Shown: positions 34,746 through 49,092 of the stretch, one piece after another
Layout of the letters: the number at the start of each line of letters is the position of its first letter
How positions within the stretch are numbered: the stretch's first letter is position 1
Assembly: GCA_003586115.2 (NCBI GenBank)
Contig: QVOM02000074.1
Span: 1,404,435-1,468,434, forward strand
Direction: 5' to 3'
Length of the DNA: 64,000 nucleotides
From: Salvator merianae
Lineage: Eukaryota > Chordata > Lepidosauria > Squamata > Teiidae
Notes under the pieces: generated by a model
The model's database searches: none
The model's input: only the letters and a program-made list of their open reading frames with translations
What the model was told of the DNA's origin: nothing
Translations under genes and position numbers: made by a program

Positions 34746-37318
34746 AACATCCACACCAGCTCTCTGGCTGCTCAGCAGGACGTGAGTATTTATGTACTTT
34801 AATTTACTGCCACGGTTTGGGTTTTTTTTTAAAAAAATAGAGAGATAACCTTTGCTTGTTTCTTCTGAAGACACAGAAAGATTGTGGGTTGCAATCCACA
34901 TGCTGTGTCCAAAGTGGTCTGATGGAAGAATACACTTCTGGAGTGATCTAAGCTATTCTGTCGGTTATATGTATTATCCTACCTAAAACCAAGGACAGCT
35001 GTGAATTTAATGTGAAAACATCTGACACCACCCCAAAAATCTACATCCTTGACACTTCTTTTACAACATATGAAAAGACACTAAGTTTAAATCATAAACA
35101 TATAAATATTTCCCTTGAAGAAATGCAAATATCTCAATCCACACAGATTTATAAAAGCCTAAATGATTCATTATAATTACCTTGTGCTTTTTCTTTTCAT
35201 TAGAACAGGTTTGTGGACAGCATCTTAAATTTACTATGCATTTGTGATTGCAAGTACTTTATATAGTACTGAAGTTTGTATACTACGAGCTACCCAGCAC
35301 TAGGTGGTGTAAAAGTGTTCACTTCATGTATAGCATGATAAATGAAAATTCCATGTTGGGAATCACAAGTGTGGGATAAAATTGCAGAATCATTATGCTG
35401 TTACAAAGTCTATTGCATGACAACAGCCAGTATATAGTGTGACAGGCTGATATTGTACAGTGTTCGGAGCAGTGCACTGGGATATATTGGGATGGAGAAA
35501 ATCGGCAGCAGCTCTAAGAGCAGGAAGTTGTAGGAAAATGACTTTAAAAATGGTAAGTTAACTCGGGTAGACCAGAAATACAAGCAATGTAAAAGTATTA
35601 TATGGAAACAAAAAGATTATTTGAAAAAAAATAGAAATTTTGTTGAAAAATACCAGCAAAAATGCTTAAAACAAGGCAAAAATGTCAGGACTGAAAACTT
35701 TGACAATTAACAGCTGATTGTCAGTTAACAGCTGAATAGTAGACTACAGTCAAGAGATGCATCTAGCAGTGTATTCCCAGTAAAAGTTGCACCACAGCTT
35801 TTACTGCACATGTGCCAAGTTGAAAGAAGTTCAACACAACTCCAGCTGAACTCCAGCTTATTATTATGTAATCATTTTAAGGACAGATTTGACAGCATGG
35901 GAAGAAAGAAAAAACAAAAAGGGAAGGAATGAAGGGGTCCTAGATTTACCCTGAATACTAAAGGGGGAAATCTCTACTAAAGTAGAGATCACATGGAAAT
36001 CTCACCCTCCACCAGGATGAAATTTAGGAAGTAAGGATTTTGCTGCAGAAGCCTCCAGTCTTGTAAAATAATCCAGATAGCAAAAGGGAAGAGCTGTACT
36101 GAAGGGAAAGAGTGCAACTCAGTGGAAACAAAGTGCTGTCCTTTAGCAGTGCTACTTCAGCTGAGGCAGCAGTGGGCTTCCAAGTAATGGGAATGAAGTC
36201 CAAGTTGCAGGGCTACTATGGCCTGAATCAGTGAGTGCTGCAGAGCAGCAGCAGAAAAGGGGCAAATTCAAAGTCTAATGATGTTCTTTGTGTGGAAAGC
36301 AGATGTAGCAGCATGGAGGGTGGATCCTGATGATGGCAACTGAACCTGGGTTAACTCTTTTTTCAACTTTTATCCTAGCTCTCAACAAAGGGACCTGATC
36401 CCAGCCCTAAACTCAGTTCAGGGGTAGGGAAGCCATGTGAGAGCAATACTTCTCTATGGAGAAGGAGAGAACAAAATCCATGTGAGGAAGGGAGTCATGT
36501 AAGAGATGTGTTTTTGCAGACAATACCTTTTGGTGATGTGCAGCCAGCTATGTACGTGCCAGACTGTTTGTTTGCAACTTTGGGCCATGTTAATGGATTT
36601 CTGATGGTTATTTCTGGTTGTTTCAAGATGAGTTTCCTGCAGATGTTTAAAGAGTGTGCATACATACAAAGGCTGAATTAAAACAGGAGCCAGGGAGCAT
36701 TTGATATGCTTTTGGTATTTAATCAGAATTATATCAGCTCAAAGCAGATCTTGGGTCCTGCTATTGTCTCCAGCAAGTCAGACATGTTGAAGATTAATGG
36801 CTATTCCTGATCACCTTATTCAGATACACTCTGCCTTTCCTGGCAGACCAATTTGGGGGTGAGTTAAAGGAAAAATTCACCATATTTGTGTCTTTTAAAA
36901 ATGGGACTTCTTTTTCCATTATGGGTCACAGTCTATCAAAGATGGATTCTGTCTTGTACAAGAATCCCAGACCAGTGCTTGTCCACTTTCTGTATTTTCA
37001 ACATTCCATATTCAATAAGCTCTGTGTAGCAACATGCCATAAGGTCATGCCTTTTTGGACCACCTCTAGCAACAGGTTCCATTAAGACACTATAAGAGAT
37101 AAAGTTCAGGGGATGTTGAGTGTAATGTGGGATAGGGAGAAGAGAGTTGACTATTAGAGACAAAGAGAGAAGACTGGAAAGAGATGAAGAAGAAGAGCTG
37201 AAATGGAGACCCAAGAGTAAAGACTGAGCTGAAGGAAGGTTGGGAAGGTTGGTAGCAGTTTCAGCAACAGACTGCTGATGCAGGAAAGAAGCAGGAAACT
37301 GATTGAGAAACTCAGCAG

Positions 37319-37320
<2 letters not shown>
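34746..37320. other. non-genic stretch
   Basis: Nothing identifiable beyond short chance frames. Confidence 0.45.

Positions 37321-37357
<37 letters not shown>
37321..37357 (+). repeat. (GT)n microsatellite
   Basis: An uninterrupted dinucleotide run of about 18 units. Confidence 0.97.
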
Positions 37358-37358
<1 letters not shown>

Positions 37359-39141
37359 GAAACATCAGGGAGGAAAGCACAGAGGCATATTTCCATCTGA
37401 CAGAACCTGATTGAGAATAGTGGGTTTGAAGAAATTGTAAGAGAGGTGCACTGGATTATATTCGTTTAGGGGAAATAGTTCTCACAGGCACAATCTCTGC
37501 TGGACCTTGCAGCTAATTGATTGGTGTCACTGACAATTAACTAGTGTGGAGCCATCAGGGAAAAGGGAGTGGAAATCAAGTCAAGTTCCAAAGAAAAACA
37601 ATTGTCACTTTATTAAAAAAAAAAAATACAGTAAGAAGCTCAAAAAGGAAAGAAAACTCAACAGCTGATTGTCAAAGCTTTCAGTAAGGCAGAACTTTCA
37701 GTACAGCCAGAATAGGAAGCAGAAGTTACAATGTATCTCCTATAACTAAGTTATAGCAGGATTATCCTGAACATTCTCTCTGGTTAAGCAATGATTGACA
37801 GCAACTTGGGTACTGCGTTACAGCTAGTTCTGCCTCTATATAAGCAAAGTGAATGAAGGGATTTTAAACTAAAAATTGCTACTTCTAGCCAACCCAGGGA
37901 GACTAGGGTGTCAAAATTAACAGTGGGGGTTAAGAGGGGACCATAATACCTTGGGAAATCAGCAGGTTTTCTCACCCTTCAGTGCATTGCTGCATTGTTT
38001 CTGAGGTCCCTAGGTGTGGAGCTTGTATAGCTTGGAGCACACGTTTGTATTAAGTACAGGAAAGAGCCTCCTGTGGGAAAGAGAATGGCAAGCACAGACT
38101 GTCAAGGAAATAATCAAGAAGCAAGCCAGGTGGATGATTCAAATTGTGGTGACATAGAAAGGTGATCCGATGACAGCAGAAGTCTCTCATGATGGAAAAC
38201 GTAGCATGCAGTGTTCAGATGATGGAAAACCATGTCTTACCTAAACTGGAGACCACTTTTATTGCTAATTCAGCCACTCCTGAAGAACATCCACCAGTTG
38301 CTGAAACTGCTGCTGGGCACCTCAGATTAGAAGGGCTGAGGCCAGGAAGCCCTTGACCAGTAACGAAGCAAGTCACAACAGCTTACTTGGGAACTGCTGC
38401 CTGCTGTAGCCAACTGTCAACTGCTAGCTACTCCTAGGAAGCATCCACCAGTCGCTAGATCTGCTGCTGGGGCTAGGCAGTCACACCTGGGACTGCAGGG
38501 CATGGGGGCAGGCAGTCTTTGAGAAGCTAAGAGCCAAGCTTGGACAGCTTATTGGCCTTGCTTCTGATGCCTGATAAAACAGCAGGTGAAGGAAAGACAA
38601 CCTTGCACAGCTGGATGACTTCTTGACTAGCATCTGGTTTTCCCTACCATCCATGATGTACGTTTCAGAGTTGCTCTTGCTGGAATTCAATAGCTGAAAT
38701 GCTCCCTTTTTAATTTCACAATTTTAACTGTTACAAGTGTAAAATTCCCATTAAATATAGGGTAGTATGGAAACGTAATGAATCAATCAATCAATGAATG
38801 AATTCTGGTATGAGGGCTGTCACTCAAAGTGGAGAAACGCCTCAGGAGCAGCAAAATGTGATTTCATTATGTTCGTATGTACATTCTGAAACAGAACCAA
38901 TGTGCTTTTAGTGGCACTTGCAAAACTAGCATCCTGTTTGCAGGGATTCTACATCATAAGCAGAGCAAATGTTTACGTATCAACTGCAGATTGCATCTCT
39001 ATGTACCTGCATATTGGTGATAATGACTTTTAGATGGCTTGATTAAATAGAAACAATGATCAAGGTGTCTTCCCTTGAATGAAGCTACACATTCCATTGG
39101 GAAAAAGAGACTACAGATAAAAGGATTACTTAACTTTTTCA
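37358..39141. other. non-genic; diverged duplication near 38270-38475
   Basis: CATCCACCAGTTGCTGAAAC near 38289 recurs as CATCCACCAGTCGCTAGATC near 38443. An AATAAAG-type signal on the minus strand near 37607 hints at an LTR remnant. A short run of AATC units lies at 38783. Confidence 0.4.
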
Positions 39142-39149
39142 CTCAAAAT

Positions 39150-39487
39150 TAAGGATGTGCAAATTTCAATTTGCAATAAAAAATTCATACAAAATTTCAT
39201 TTTCAAAAATTTTCACATCAAAACAAAAATGACATTTTTCGCATTTACAATTTTTGATCAAAAATGAAAAAGTCTATTATTTTGAGAAAATGAAATTTGC
39301 TGAATGTTTGCATTTTTCACTGTGTTTAAACCACGAAAATGGCATTTCTAATAAGAAAACATTGCAAAAAATGTGAAAACGAATTCAAAAAATGCATTTT
39401 TGACAACAGAATGTGGTGATGAAGCAAAAATACAGATTTTCATTCAAAAATGAATTGAAAATTATTATTTTTTTGTGTACATCCCTA
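39150..39487. mobile_element. hAT-type MITE, 338 bp
   Basis: The left end TAAGGATGTGCAAATTTC and right end TGTACATCCCTA are flanked by CTCAAAAT (39142-39149) and CTCATAAT (39488-39495), matching 7 of 8. The interior is rich in AAAATG/CATTTT self-complementary blocks. Confidence 0.85.
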
Positions 39488-39499
39488 CTCATAATCAAT

Positions 39500-40640
39500 T
39501 AAAGAAAACATGTAAGAAACCTGATAATGAATTTGAAGCTAATTGTCAGAAAAGTATCTGTAGTAGAATATATAAAATCTTAATGGACAACAGGGACAAA
39601 ATAGTGGAAAACCTAGTATTTGACATCAAGATATAAGAATTCAACAAGGAAACATTAATAAAAGATATAAACCTGAGTAAATATAATAGAACTAAAGAAC
39701 TTCCAATGAAAATATTATATAGATGGTGCTGAACACTGACACAACTGGGTAATATGGTATGTACTCTGAATTCAAAACAATGGCATCTATGTGGTGCAAA
39801 GGAAACATATTTTCACCTATGATGGCAGTGTTCTGAGACCCAAACATTTTGGGAGACCAAAGGACTACAAGTGAATAAAATAGTAATTACTATGGCAATT
39901 ATGTCTTATGTCTAGAGATTTGCAAAATTCATTTTACATTTGAATATTTGATTGAATATCCCACATTCATGAATATTCAAAACAAAAATGCATGAACCAA
40001 CTCTTCCTTCACAAAATCAGAATATTCATTCTACTATTTGCGCTTTTGCTGTGTTTTAACCCATGAATAGGCATTTTTAATAGGAAAAACATCACAAAAA
40101 CTGCAAAAATGAATGCCAAAGACATTTCGACATTACAATTGGTTGTAACAGCAAACCGAAAATGCCACTAAAAGCACATCCCTACTTATGTTTATATTCT
40201 AGGGTTAATTAAAATGGACCATAACTATTTGGTAAAGCAATTAATAATGGCTGCACAAGCTACTATAGTTTTTGCTGGAAAGACAATTCAAAATGGACAA
40301 TTCAGAATTAGTTATATTATGTACTTGAGCAATACTAATTTGATTCTTTTAGAGAGCATCGATTAAATCTCCTAGGCACAAAAATAAAAGTTACTTCAGA
40401 GATGAAACAGGAAGAACATTTTCTATATGTTAACCAGACAGATACATCTGCAGTCATTAAGGAAGAAATTTTGAGAACCAAAGACATGCTGAACAGAAAG
40501 TATTAAAGAATGATTTTTGCTGTTGGGGAGGGGGGATTAGGATGAGGAGGGGTTATTACCAATCATATACTGTCTGTAATGGAAATATGTAATGCAATAT
40601 AATCTATCGTATTATAAAACAGTAAAGTATTGAAGAATAA
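39500..40640 (+). pseudogene. L1-type LINE C-terminal remnant, interrupted by a MITE
   Basis: LPMKILYRW (about 39700) is followed by KQWHLCGAKETYFHLWWQCS (39777-39835), the Cys/His/Trp-rich C-terminal block of L1 ORF2. It resumes after the MITE with YLVKQLIMAAQATIVF (about 40230). Confidence 0.65.
39913..40184. mobile_element. hAT-type MITE, 272 bp, inside L1
   Basis: It starts TAGAGATTTGCAAAATTC and ends AAGCACATCCCTA. Flanks CTTATGTC (39905-39912) and CTTATGTT (40185-40192) match 7 of 8. It lies within the coding remnant of an L1, so it is younger than that insertion. Confidence 0.85.
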
Positions 40641-41537
40641 AGATTAAATGGAAACAAAGAAGTGAGACACAGAAGATAAGCTTGTCAACTGCTGAGACAT
40701 CTGTACCTTTCCAAATTAAATCAAGGTTAGCCAACATTCCTGATATTTACACTCAAGATTCAAATCTGTTTTCTAGTTTACACAAAGTTGCCATAGTTGC
40801 TCAATGACAGTTCTGTACCAGTTTTGGCTAGTTTTGCAAGGATTACCATTCAACTTTGGTAAGCAAGACATTTGGGGCACTGTTGCTTCAATGCAAATAA
40901 TTTCCTTGTGTTGGAAAAGAAGGGGGGGGGGTCACAGGCAAACCTCAAACCTGTACTTTTAAAATGGAATTTTCATTCCAAAATACAATTTGTCTAGGAA
41001 TCCCATGCTTTTCTTATCAAGGCCCTGTGCTTTTAACATTTCATATGAGTCCAAGGCTCATGTCCACACCTTGGCACGAGGCTGCTATAAATCTTATGCA
41101 ACAAAGTATGTTAACACTCATATTTACTAGGCACGTTTGATGCACCTCTGTTAACAATACAAATGTTTCTAATTATCGACAAAGTCCAGAAGGAGAGAAA
41201 GTTGGGTTCTGAGATTTGTCTTTCCAAAACCGGCTGGAAAAAAGAAGAGAACAAGCTGTCCAATGCTCCAGAAGAAGAAGGAATGTTTATTGTAGAATTG
41301 TTATATGTATAACCATTGTTATTGTATTTAAAGCACTAGATTAAGAAGTCTAGATAGGGAAATATGGTTAAGAGTGTGTGTGAGGGGAATAATAGAGAAT
41401 AGATAAGAAGGATAATGATGTAAAGTGTATGTACTAACAAAATTGATCGTTTTTGTACATTAGCAGTGCTTCAGTCATCTATTAGGGGAAGTCTGGTCAG
41501 ATATAAATAAATCCATGACATATGGGACACTGATCCA
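40641..41537. other. non-genic stretch
   Basis: A G-run at about 40921-40931. No gene is seen. Confidence 0.45.
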
Positions 41538-41572
41538 ATTGTCTAATAATAATAGTAGTAGTAGTAGTAGTA

Positions 41573-41620
<48 letters not shown>
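41538..41620 (+). repeat. (AAT)n/(AGT)n microsatellite
   Basis: A long trinucleotide run of AAT with an internal AGT block, followed by CAACAACAA. Confidence 0.95.
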
Positions 41621-44600
41621 GCAACAACAACAGAGCATCATGTGTGGCCACTCTTAAATCCTTTGCACTTATGGGCTGAGTGCAGGAATGACAAGTAACA
41701 GGGGAAAAAGGGAAAAAGAAATGGAATTGTTCTTAAAACCCATAAATTAACTTGAATTGATGAGTCAAAACAGCCTTTTGAGAAACGGAAATGGCTTTTT
41801 ACCATGGAATCCATCTTAAACATCCTCATCCTGATTTCTGCTTCTTGTACAGGCAGACCCTAGCGATGTCATCATTGGGGTGTTGTTGTTGCTGCAATAG
41901 GAACCAGACATTAGTGAATGGTGTCCCTGTGTTTATTATTTATTCTATTTATATGAGACAAGTTCCTGCCTTCAGGCTTACAATCTAAAAAGACATGATA
42001 CACAGGGAAAAAGGGACTGGGAGGGAATGAGGGAGTTGCAGTTGTTACCCGTTTGTTACTGAGCTATATATAAGACTTTGGTTGCTGACGTATTTCCCTA
42101 CATAGCTTGAGATGAAGCTATCCAAAGAAAGATTTCATTTCCGATAGATCTGTTGTGAAACCCTTCCTGTTGAAGGAGGTCCATCTGCAGGGATCTTGTG
42201 CAAACTGCTGCCCTACCAGCTATGCTGGAAGCACTTTTTATTAGCTTTATTTCAAACTGTAATACATTCAAGGAACAACAGTTCATGTTTAATAACTCAG
42301 TGTGCCCATCTGATAAAGTGTATTCTTTCTCTACAATACATGACTGGGTCCTATCTGTCTTTCCCTCTTTGTCACTCTTGCTGTTTATGATGATTCAACT
42401 TTTGGACTGGTCCTTGAAGATAGTAGGCATAACCTATTAAAATGCAGTGTGCTTTATAGAGCAGGGAGCTACTCAAGTCTAAGTCTGAAAGAAAGCTAAA
42501 AGTATATCAAAATGCTACCTGTGATATTTAAGTTGAGTCTGGTCAAGTCTTTGTGTAGTTTGTGCAATGTGCAAACACTTGCAGGAAACCCATTTTGAAT
42601 TTGCTTGGCACTCCTTTGCCCAACATTGTGACAGATGCCCCAACCCTGATTGTCCTTGATGATTGGTATGCCATCCTATTGTCCAGATACATCATATCTT
42701 TTGTTCTGAAGAAAGAAGAATCACAAAATCCATCAACATTGGCCAGAGATATGGACAGAAGATCAGCATGTAACCAGCTGTCTGCACAAGGGTTCCTCCT
42801 TTTCCATAGAGAAGTTTTGCCTCATGTGGTTCTCCACCTCTAGGCTGAGTTTTAGCATTAGGATCAGTCCACTTTGTCCAGAATAGTAATAAAAGTAGCT
42901 CCCAGATAGTCTTCAAAAGAACCCTCCATCATCCACCCTCTCCACACAGTGCCCCATTCATTAGAAATCTCCCTCTGGAATTGTTTCTCTATTTGCTGAT
43001 ATAGAATCTCTTAGTTGACTGTTTTTTTATTCTTTTTTTGGCTTCACTGCTTTTTGGACATACTGTAAGGATCCTTTTGCTGATTCCTAGCTCTGTTTTC
43101 AAAACACCCCTGCTGTTTGGACTTCATTTCCTTACAAGAACCCTTTGGTTGACTCCTGGCTTCATTTTCAAGGCAACCCTGCTATTTTGGATTATGTTAC
43201 AGAGATCCCACTTCATATCAGGAAGTCTAGCCTTGTTATTTTGAACCAGTTCCCTTCCAGGTCTTTTGTCTGAGCTGGAGCTTTGCAGTCTCGTCAAAGA
43301 CCAAGACCTTTCAGGACACAGTAATACCTTAGAGGCTGAGAAAAATCGATCCTTTTCCTTCAGTTTCAGAGTCGCCTCTTGGCCCTCAGTGTTAGATTTT
43401 GCCCTCTCATTCTCTGGGTTTGCTAGGTTTAGAAATCCCTGCCAGACAACTCTGTCTGTCTCATTCTCTGTCCCATTTTGCATTTTTAAAATGTTTTCCC
43501 TTATAAGACCCTGCTTTGAGAGCTTTTTGCCAGGGTGTGATATTTTCCCCCATCCCAGTATAACCCAGCACACAGCTCCTAACAAAGTTCATTGAATCAC
43601 AGACTGATCTTAAACTTTGGATGAAGCAAAAGCTGCTTGCAAGGAGCAGGCTGATGAATCCAGGCAGCATGGCCAGGTTTGCAGGAAGAGGGTAGTGTTT
43701 ATCTATCCGCTAAATCCCTTCATTTGTATGCTCACTATGGGAACAAGAAGAGACAAGCATGGAAAAGGAATAGTGTCATAGTTAGCACTATGTTGCTGTT
43801 TTTAAAACCTTTGTTCCCATGAACTGAGACAGTGCAAGAGTGCCAAATGATAGGTTTCTCGTGGGCATATAGTTCCCAAGGGCATGCCAACCTGGGCATT
43901 GGAAGAGTAATAGAATAAGCAAAAAAACCAGAGTGGAAGTGGCTAGCTTAAGGCAGTTGTGGAAAGAAAGGCATTGTAAACTAAAGTATAAAGAGAAGTC
44001 TGTAGCTTTCATCTTTGTGGTTTATTATCAGATATCTGGATGGCAGCTTAATAAGCTTTGTCATCCTCATGTCTTAGGATGGTGGCCTAACAAAGTTTAC
44101 CAGAATATCTTGTAACTGGGATGCCATAAAGTTATAGAAAACTGTACCTAGCAACAAATATTCAATTCCATGGGAGCTAGTTCCTTTTCTCTGAGGTCCA
44201 GAAATGGGATAGAAAATTTAGCATAGTGATTGACTAATAAATTTTAGTTCTGAAAAATCAGGCTATTGTTCATTTTTATAAATATATAATTCAATTCAAT
44301 TTACCATGATCACAGATGTGCAAAAATACAATAGATGATAATATATAAATTAAAAAACAGAGAAAAAAAATCCTTAAAAGCTAAAATACAAAATCAGTCA
44401 TATCTATAATACATAATACTCTGGGAGCAAATCCTAATGGCAGAGGAGGGAAAATTGGTTATTTGCCGGGTTATATTATCATAGCAGTCAGAAAAAAGAT
44501 ATCTAAGATAAATCTCATCAGAATGATTAGGGAACCTGTTGATGATGGAACTAATATATTGCAGGCAAAAGTCTTGGAAAAAAAGACAATAGAGAAGGAA

Positions 44601-45879
44601 GTGACTGATAGTTTCAATATCATCACTCCTGCATGGTGGTTAGGTTCAGTATCACCACTCCCACACTTCTGAGTCAGAGATTAGGGTTTTATTGACTCCA
44701 CCCTCCATAACCATAGATGATAAGGCAACTTTTATTAGAAGCAGTGCAATGGGCTATACTGGGGGGGGGGGAGATGCTCTTCCCATTCACAGACTCTCAA
44801 AGCAGGGTCTTAAGTTTTAAAAATGACATATCACCACAAGCAGACAATAAAAGAACAATCAGGCAGCATAAACATCTAACAGACAAAAAGATTCTTCAAA
44901 AACATGAATAAAACTTTATTAAAACACAGGCAAACAGCTTGAAACCAGTAAAAAAACCAATCCAACTCATGGATTATTTGATTTTGTCAGCTGTCAAGAA
45001 ACACAAGCAGAATGCATTGAAGGTAATACAGGATAAAAGTTTCCTCCAACAGATGGCTCACCGCAAAGGCTTACTGCACTTGTGCCAAACCCTGACAGCT
45101 TTGCAGAGATTACAGCGAGGCTGTGCCTATTAATAAAAGGTCAAATAAGGACACTTTTGATAGCAGAACCATAAAAGCAGTTCTAAAGAGGGGCCAGAGA
45201 GGAAAGCTTAAACCTAGTAGCTAGAAGGAAAACCCTTAACTAACAGAGAAAATTACCCAGGTGTTCTCACCCTCCAAGCATGGCATGATGGGAAACCTGT
45301 AGATCTGGTAATGTATAAAAATGCGGAGGAGCAGAGGTGAAGGGCTGCAGGGCTCAGTCAAAGTGCCCTTCAGCCAAAATGACAAAGTTCTTTTCAAGTT
45401 TCCAAGTCCCAAGACAAAGAGGCTGCTCTGGGAGGTAAGCAGTCCTTGACATGGCAAAGTTTGGAGCAAACATGGAGTGGGAAATTCAAAGCCAGTTGTG
45501 ATTGTGCAGCATAGATGAGAGTTAGAAGTGTGGACCTTTGTTCTGGGGATGCAGATCATGAGCCAAGGTGGAGGGTGAATGAAGGACTATGACGTGTGCT
45601 ACCTGGGAGCTATTTTTATGACTGGTCTTGTAAGATCAAACCTGAGGGAGCAACAGTGGTGGCCATGTTACATCTGCTGTGACAAATTTTTAGGGCAATT
45701 TGAGTGCAAAGTCACTCAGAGCCATGGGGAATTGGATGCCACAATTGAGAACAGACCAAGGAAAGTATTCAGAGAACAATATAGCCTGGTTATTTTTGAT
45801 CAGTTTCAATTGTTGTGACCTGAGGATGTGGACAACCTACTTGCTGGGCTTCAGCCAACTACATGCTCTCTGGATCCTT
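41621..45879. other. non-genic; diverged 66-bp tandem repeat at about 43047-43200
   Basis: Three diverged units: CTGCTTTTTGGACA at 43047, CTGCTGTTTGGACT near 43112, CTGCTATTTTGGAT near 43178. A G-run lies at 44761-44770. I see no gene in the rest. Confidence 0.45.
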
Positions 45880-47240
45880 ACCCTTCTCAGCTGACAGATA
45901 GCTAGAGGATATGTCGGGATAGGTTCAGGCAGTAGTGAAGGTCTTCTCGAGAGATAGGGTGGCCTGCTGGCTCTTAAAGAGGGACTGGTGTGCATCCCTT
46001 TCTCAGAAGCTCCTGCCTGAATCCAAAAGATTTAAATTATTGCCTGGGGGCTTGCATACCTTTTTTGGGCAAGGTATTGGAGAGGGTTTTGGCTGCTCAA
46101 AGCAGGCAAGCTTGGAAGAAGATAATGTCCTGGATCCATTTTAATCTGGCTTCAGACTTGGCCATAGCACTGAAACTGCCTTGGTCACCTTGGCTGATGA
46201 CCTTTTCTGGGAGAAATACAGGGGTACTGCAATCCTAATGGTTTTCCTGGAGCTCTCAACAGTTTTGATATAATTGACCATGGTATCCTTCTGGATAGGC
46301 TATGGAGATTGGGAGTTAATGATTCTGTTTTATTTCCAAGGCCAGTGCCAGAGAGTGGTTGTGGGAGATTCTTGCTTGACATCCTGAGAACTCACTTGTG
46401 GGACTTCTCAGTGGGATTCCCATGCTTTTTAATATCTATATGAACTCACTGGAAGAAGTCATCCAGAGATTTGGAGTGTGGTGTTATCAATACGCAGATG
46501 ACACCAGTTCTATCTCTCTGTGCCTTCTGAATCAGGAGATGTGGTTGAAATGCTTGACAGGCGCTTGAAGACAGTAATGTACTGGACGGGGAGCAATAAA
46601 CTGAAGGTGAATCTAGATAACACAGAAGAGCTGTGTGTCACAGAATCTTGAGCCCACGAAGTAGGGAGGTACCCTGTTTTAGATGGGTTGTATTGCCTTG
46701 GAAGGGACAGGTGCAAAATCTGGGAGTGCTCTTGCACTCTGTATTGACACTTGAAGCTCAGGTGGAGGTGGTAGCCAAGAGTGCCTACTTCCACCTATGG
46801 CTCTTTCTGGACAAAGATGATTTGACCACAGTAATCGATGCTCTGGTAACTTCCATATTGGACTATTGTAATGTGCTCTACATGAGACTATCGTCAAACA
46901 CATTTCAGAGCCTGCAGCTGGTGCAGAAATATCTAAAGAAATGCTTTTTCCTGTATCTACCTACTTATGCCTTAAGATCTGCAGGGGAGACCCTCATGGT
47001 TGTATCACCATCTTGAATAGTTAATAGAGTGAGAATCTGGGACAGGGCTTTCTTGGTTGTAGCTCTAAGACTATGGAATAGCTTCCTTCCTGAGTTGTGG
47101 CAGGCACCTTTACTGTTAACTTTTACTATTCACCCTAACCCTTTGGCTGAGGAAAAAGCTTCCCTCTTTCAGGTGCTGTTATCGTTTTCATTGAGTTGAA
47201 ACCTTTGGGTTTAGAGTGGACTAAAAATACAAATAAATAA
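45880..47240 (+). pseudogene. L2 LINE reverse transcriptase and 3' end
   Basis: Decayed coding shows KVLERVLAAQ (about 46070), FNLASDLAIALKLPW (about 46140), MVFLELSTVLI-like sequence near 46240, the catalytic YQYADDT at about 46490-46510, VQNLGVLLHSVLTLEAQVEV (46707-46770) and ALVTSILDYCNVLYM (46840-46885). The tail ends TACAAATAAATAAG near 47230. The order is that of L2 ORF2. Confidence 0.85.
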
Positions 47241-48529
47241 GTAAATTGATCTCTTTCGGGAAGGACGTTATTAGCTGCATAAACTTCATATTGGGATATT
47301 TCTTTCTATTTCCTGATGTTCATGTTTTGCCTAAATATATAGGAAGCTGGCTAACAGACAATGCATGTATACGTTCTTATATTTTAACATTGGAAAGATC
47401 AGCATGTGGCCTCACTAACGCAGTGGATTGAAGACCTATTGAAACTTACATCTTTTGAATGTGTGACAAAACAACGTAAATTCTGAATGGCTTTTTCTAA
47501 AGTTATACATATAACTTAATTTTGCCTTTGTCATTGACACAAAGTTAATTTTAACCCACATGTATGCATATATGGTAAATAACACATAACCTACCTTCCC
47601 TTCTTCCTTCATCCTTAACTTTCTTTTCTTTTATGTCCAAATGTTACTAAAAATAAAAAAGCATAGAAGTATTCACTGATATTATACAAATGTGACAAGT
47701 AATGACATCATAGCAGTTAGTGTTTCACCCACTGGAGAGGTGATTAGATGTTGATAAAAGTCAGTTGAGAGATTACATGCAGTTAATAATTGAGAAGTTA
47801 TATAAAACTCCTCACCAAATGCATCCAATGTTCTTGTAATCCATCTTCACCTGTAAGCCTGAGTCAAGCCAATTGTTCTCCAACGGGTTGAAATTGCTGG
47901 ACCAAGTTCAACACCTGATAAAATGGACAGATTCAGTGGAGGTATTAAATATCAAAAACGACATTAATAGTTGATTCAACTTTGAGTTCCTCATTTACTA
48001 TGTCCTACAGCAGGTGAAAAAGGGCTCTGGTCTATGACCATAATTTAATAAACTCAAGTGATAATGAAGTGATATTGAATGGTTTTAAAAGCTTCACTCA
48101 ACAATGCTAGTTCTACGCTCACGTTCCAACCGCTTTTTACAACATAATCACAAATGAAATGGTATTCATGAATATATAATCTGGTCAAAACACTACATGT
48201 ATCCTTATATCCTTCACACAACAAATTTTAATAATATTGCCAGCTCATAGGTTTTCTCAGTTTAATCTGAATTTCCCCTTTCCATGGAAACCCAGCAAGG
48301 AAAGCTAGCTCATCTGAAATGCACAATCAGTACTGGCATGCACTATCATCCACATTGGACTTTACTGAGACAGATAAGCAGGAGCATTGCCAGTCAGTTG
48401 AATCTGCCACCAGATGGAAACAAATCTTTCAAAAACAAACAAACATTACTAGTTGCTGGAGAAAGGTCTTATGAAATACTGTTCCAATCTTTATTGGTTT
48501 CATTCACATAGCACCCCAGATATTTTTTT
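47241..48529. other. non-genic stretch
   Basis: Nothing recognisable on either strand. Confidence 0.45.
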
Positions 48530-49040
48530 AAGAATTTATATCCCACCCTTCACCAAAAAGTCCCAGGGTGATATACAATAATAAAAAGATAAAACATTCT
48601 TAAAATATTCTTAAAATATAACCCTCCCTCCCATCATCCCTGGCAGGACAACATCCAGAGGAAGCTAAATATCAAAGGCTAGAGTGAAAAGGTATTTTTG
48701 AACCAGATACTGAAAGCCATATAATGTAGGTGCCTGGCACACCTCCAGAGGGAGGCTGTTCCAAAGTCTGGAGGCCACCACAGAAAAAGCTTCTTACATG
48801 ACTCTGCCCCTCGTACTTCTGAGAGAGGAGGAAATACAAGAAGGTCCTCTCCAGGAGGCAGATGTAAACTTGGGCAACCGCCCCTGCTTCTCACACAGGC
48901 CAGTGGCCCAACTGGAGAGGGATGAGGCTCTCACACTGCACTCCTTTCCTTACTTTACCTCCTTGACCCAAGTGCTAGCAGCAAAGGAGCAGAACTGGCC
49001 AGGGCGGTCTGAACAAGTTCTAACAAATTCTAAAATATAG
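48530..49040 (-). mobile_element. L2-like LINE 3' tail, reverse orientation
   Basis: AATTTATATCCCACCCTTCA followed by AAAGTCCCAGGGTGATATAC, then CTCCAGAGGGAGGCTGTTCC, resemble the antisense tail of squamate LINEs. This is recalled from memory and tentative. Confidence 0.45.
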
Positions 49041-49092
49041 TCCTGTCATAAAAACTATTCAAAGACAATTAAACAGTTAAGAGATGAAAAAT

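Noticed and set aside
43124..43595. 153-residue minus and 109-residue plus open frames
   Set aside because: They overlap each other on opposite strands, cover a diverged 66-bp tandem repeat in part, and resemble no protein I know.
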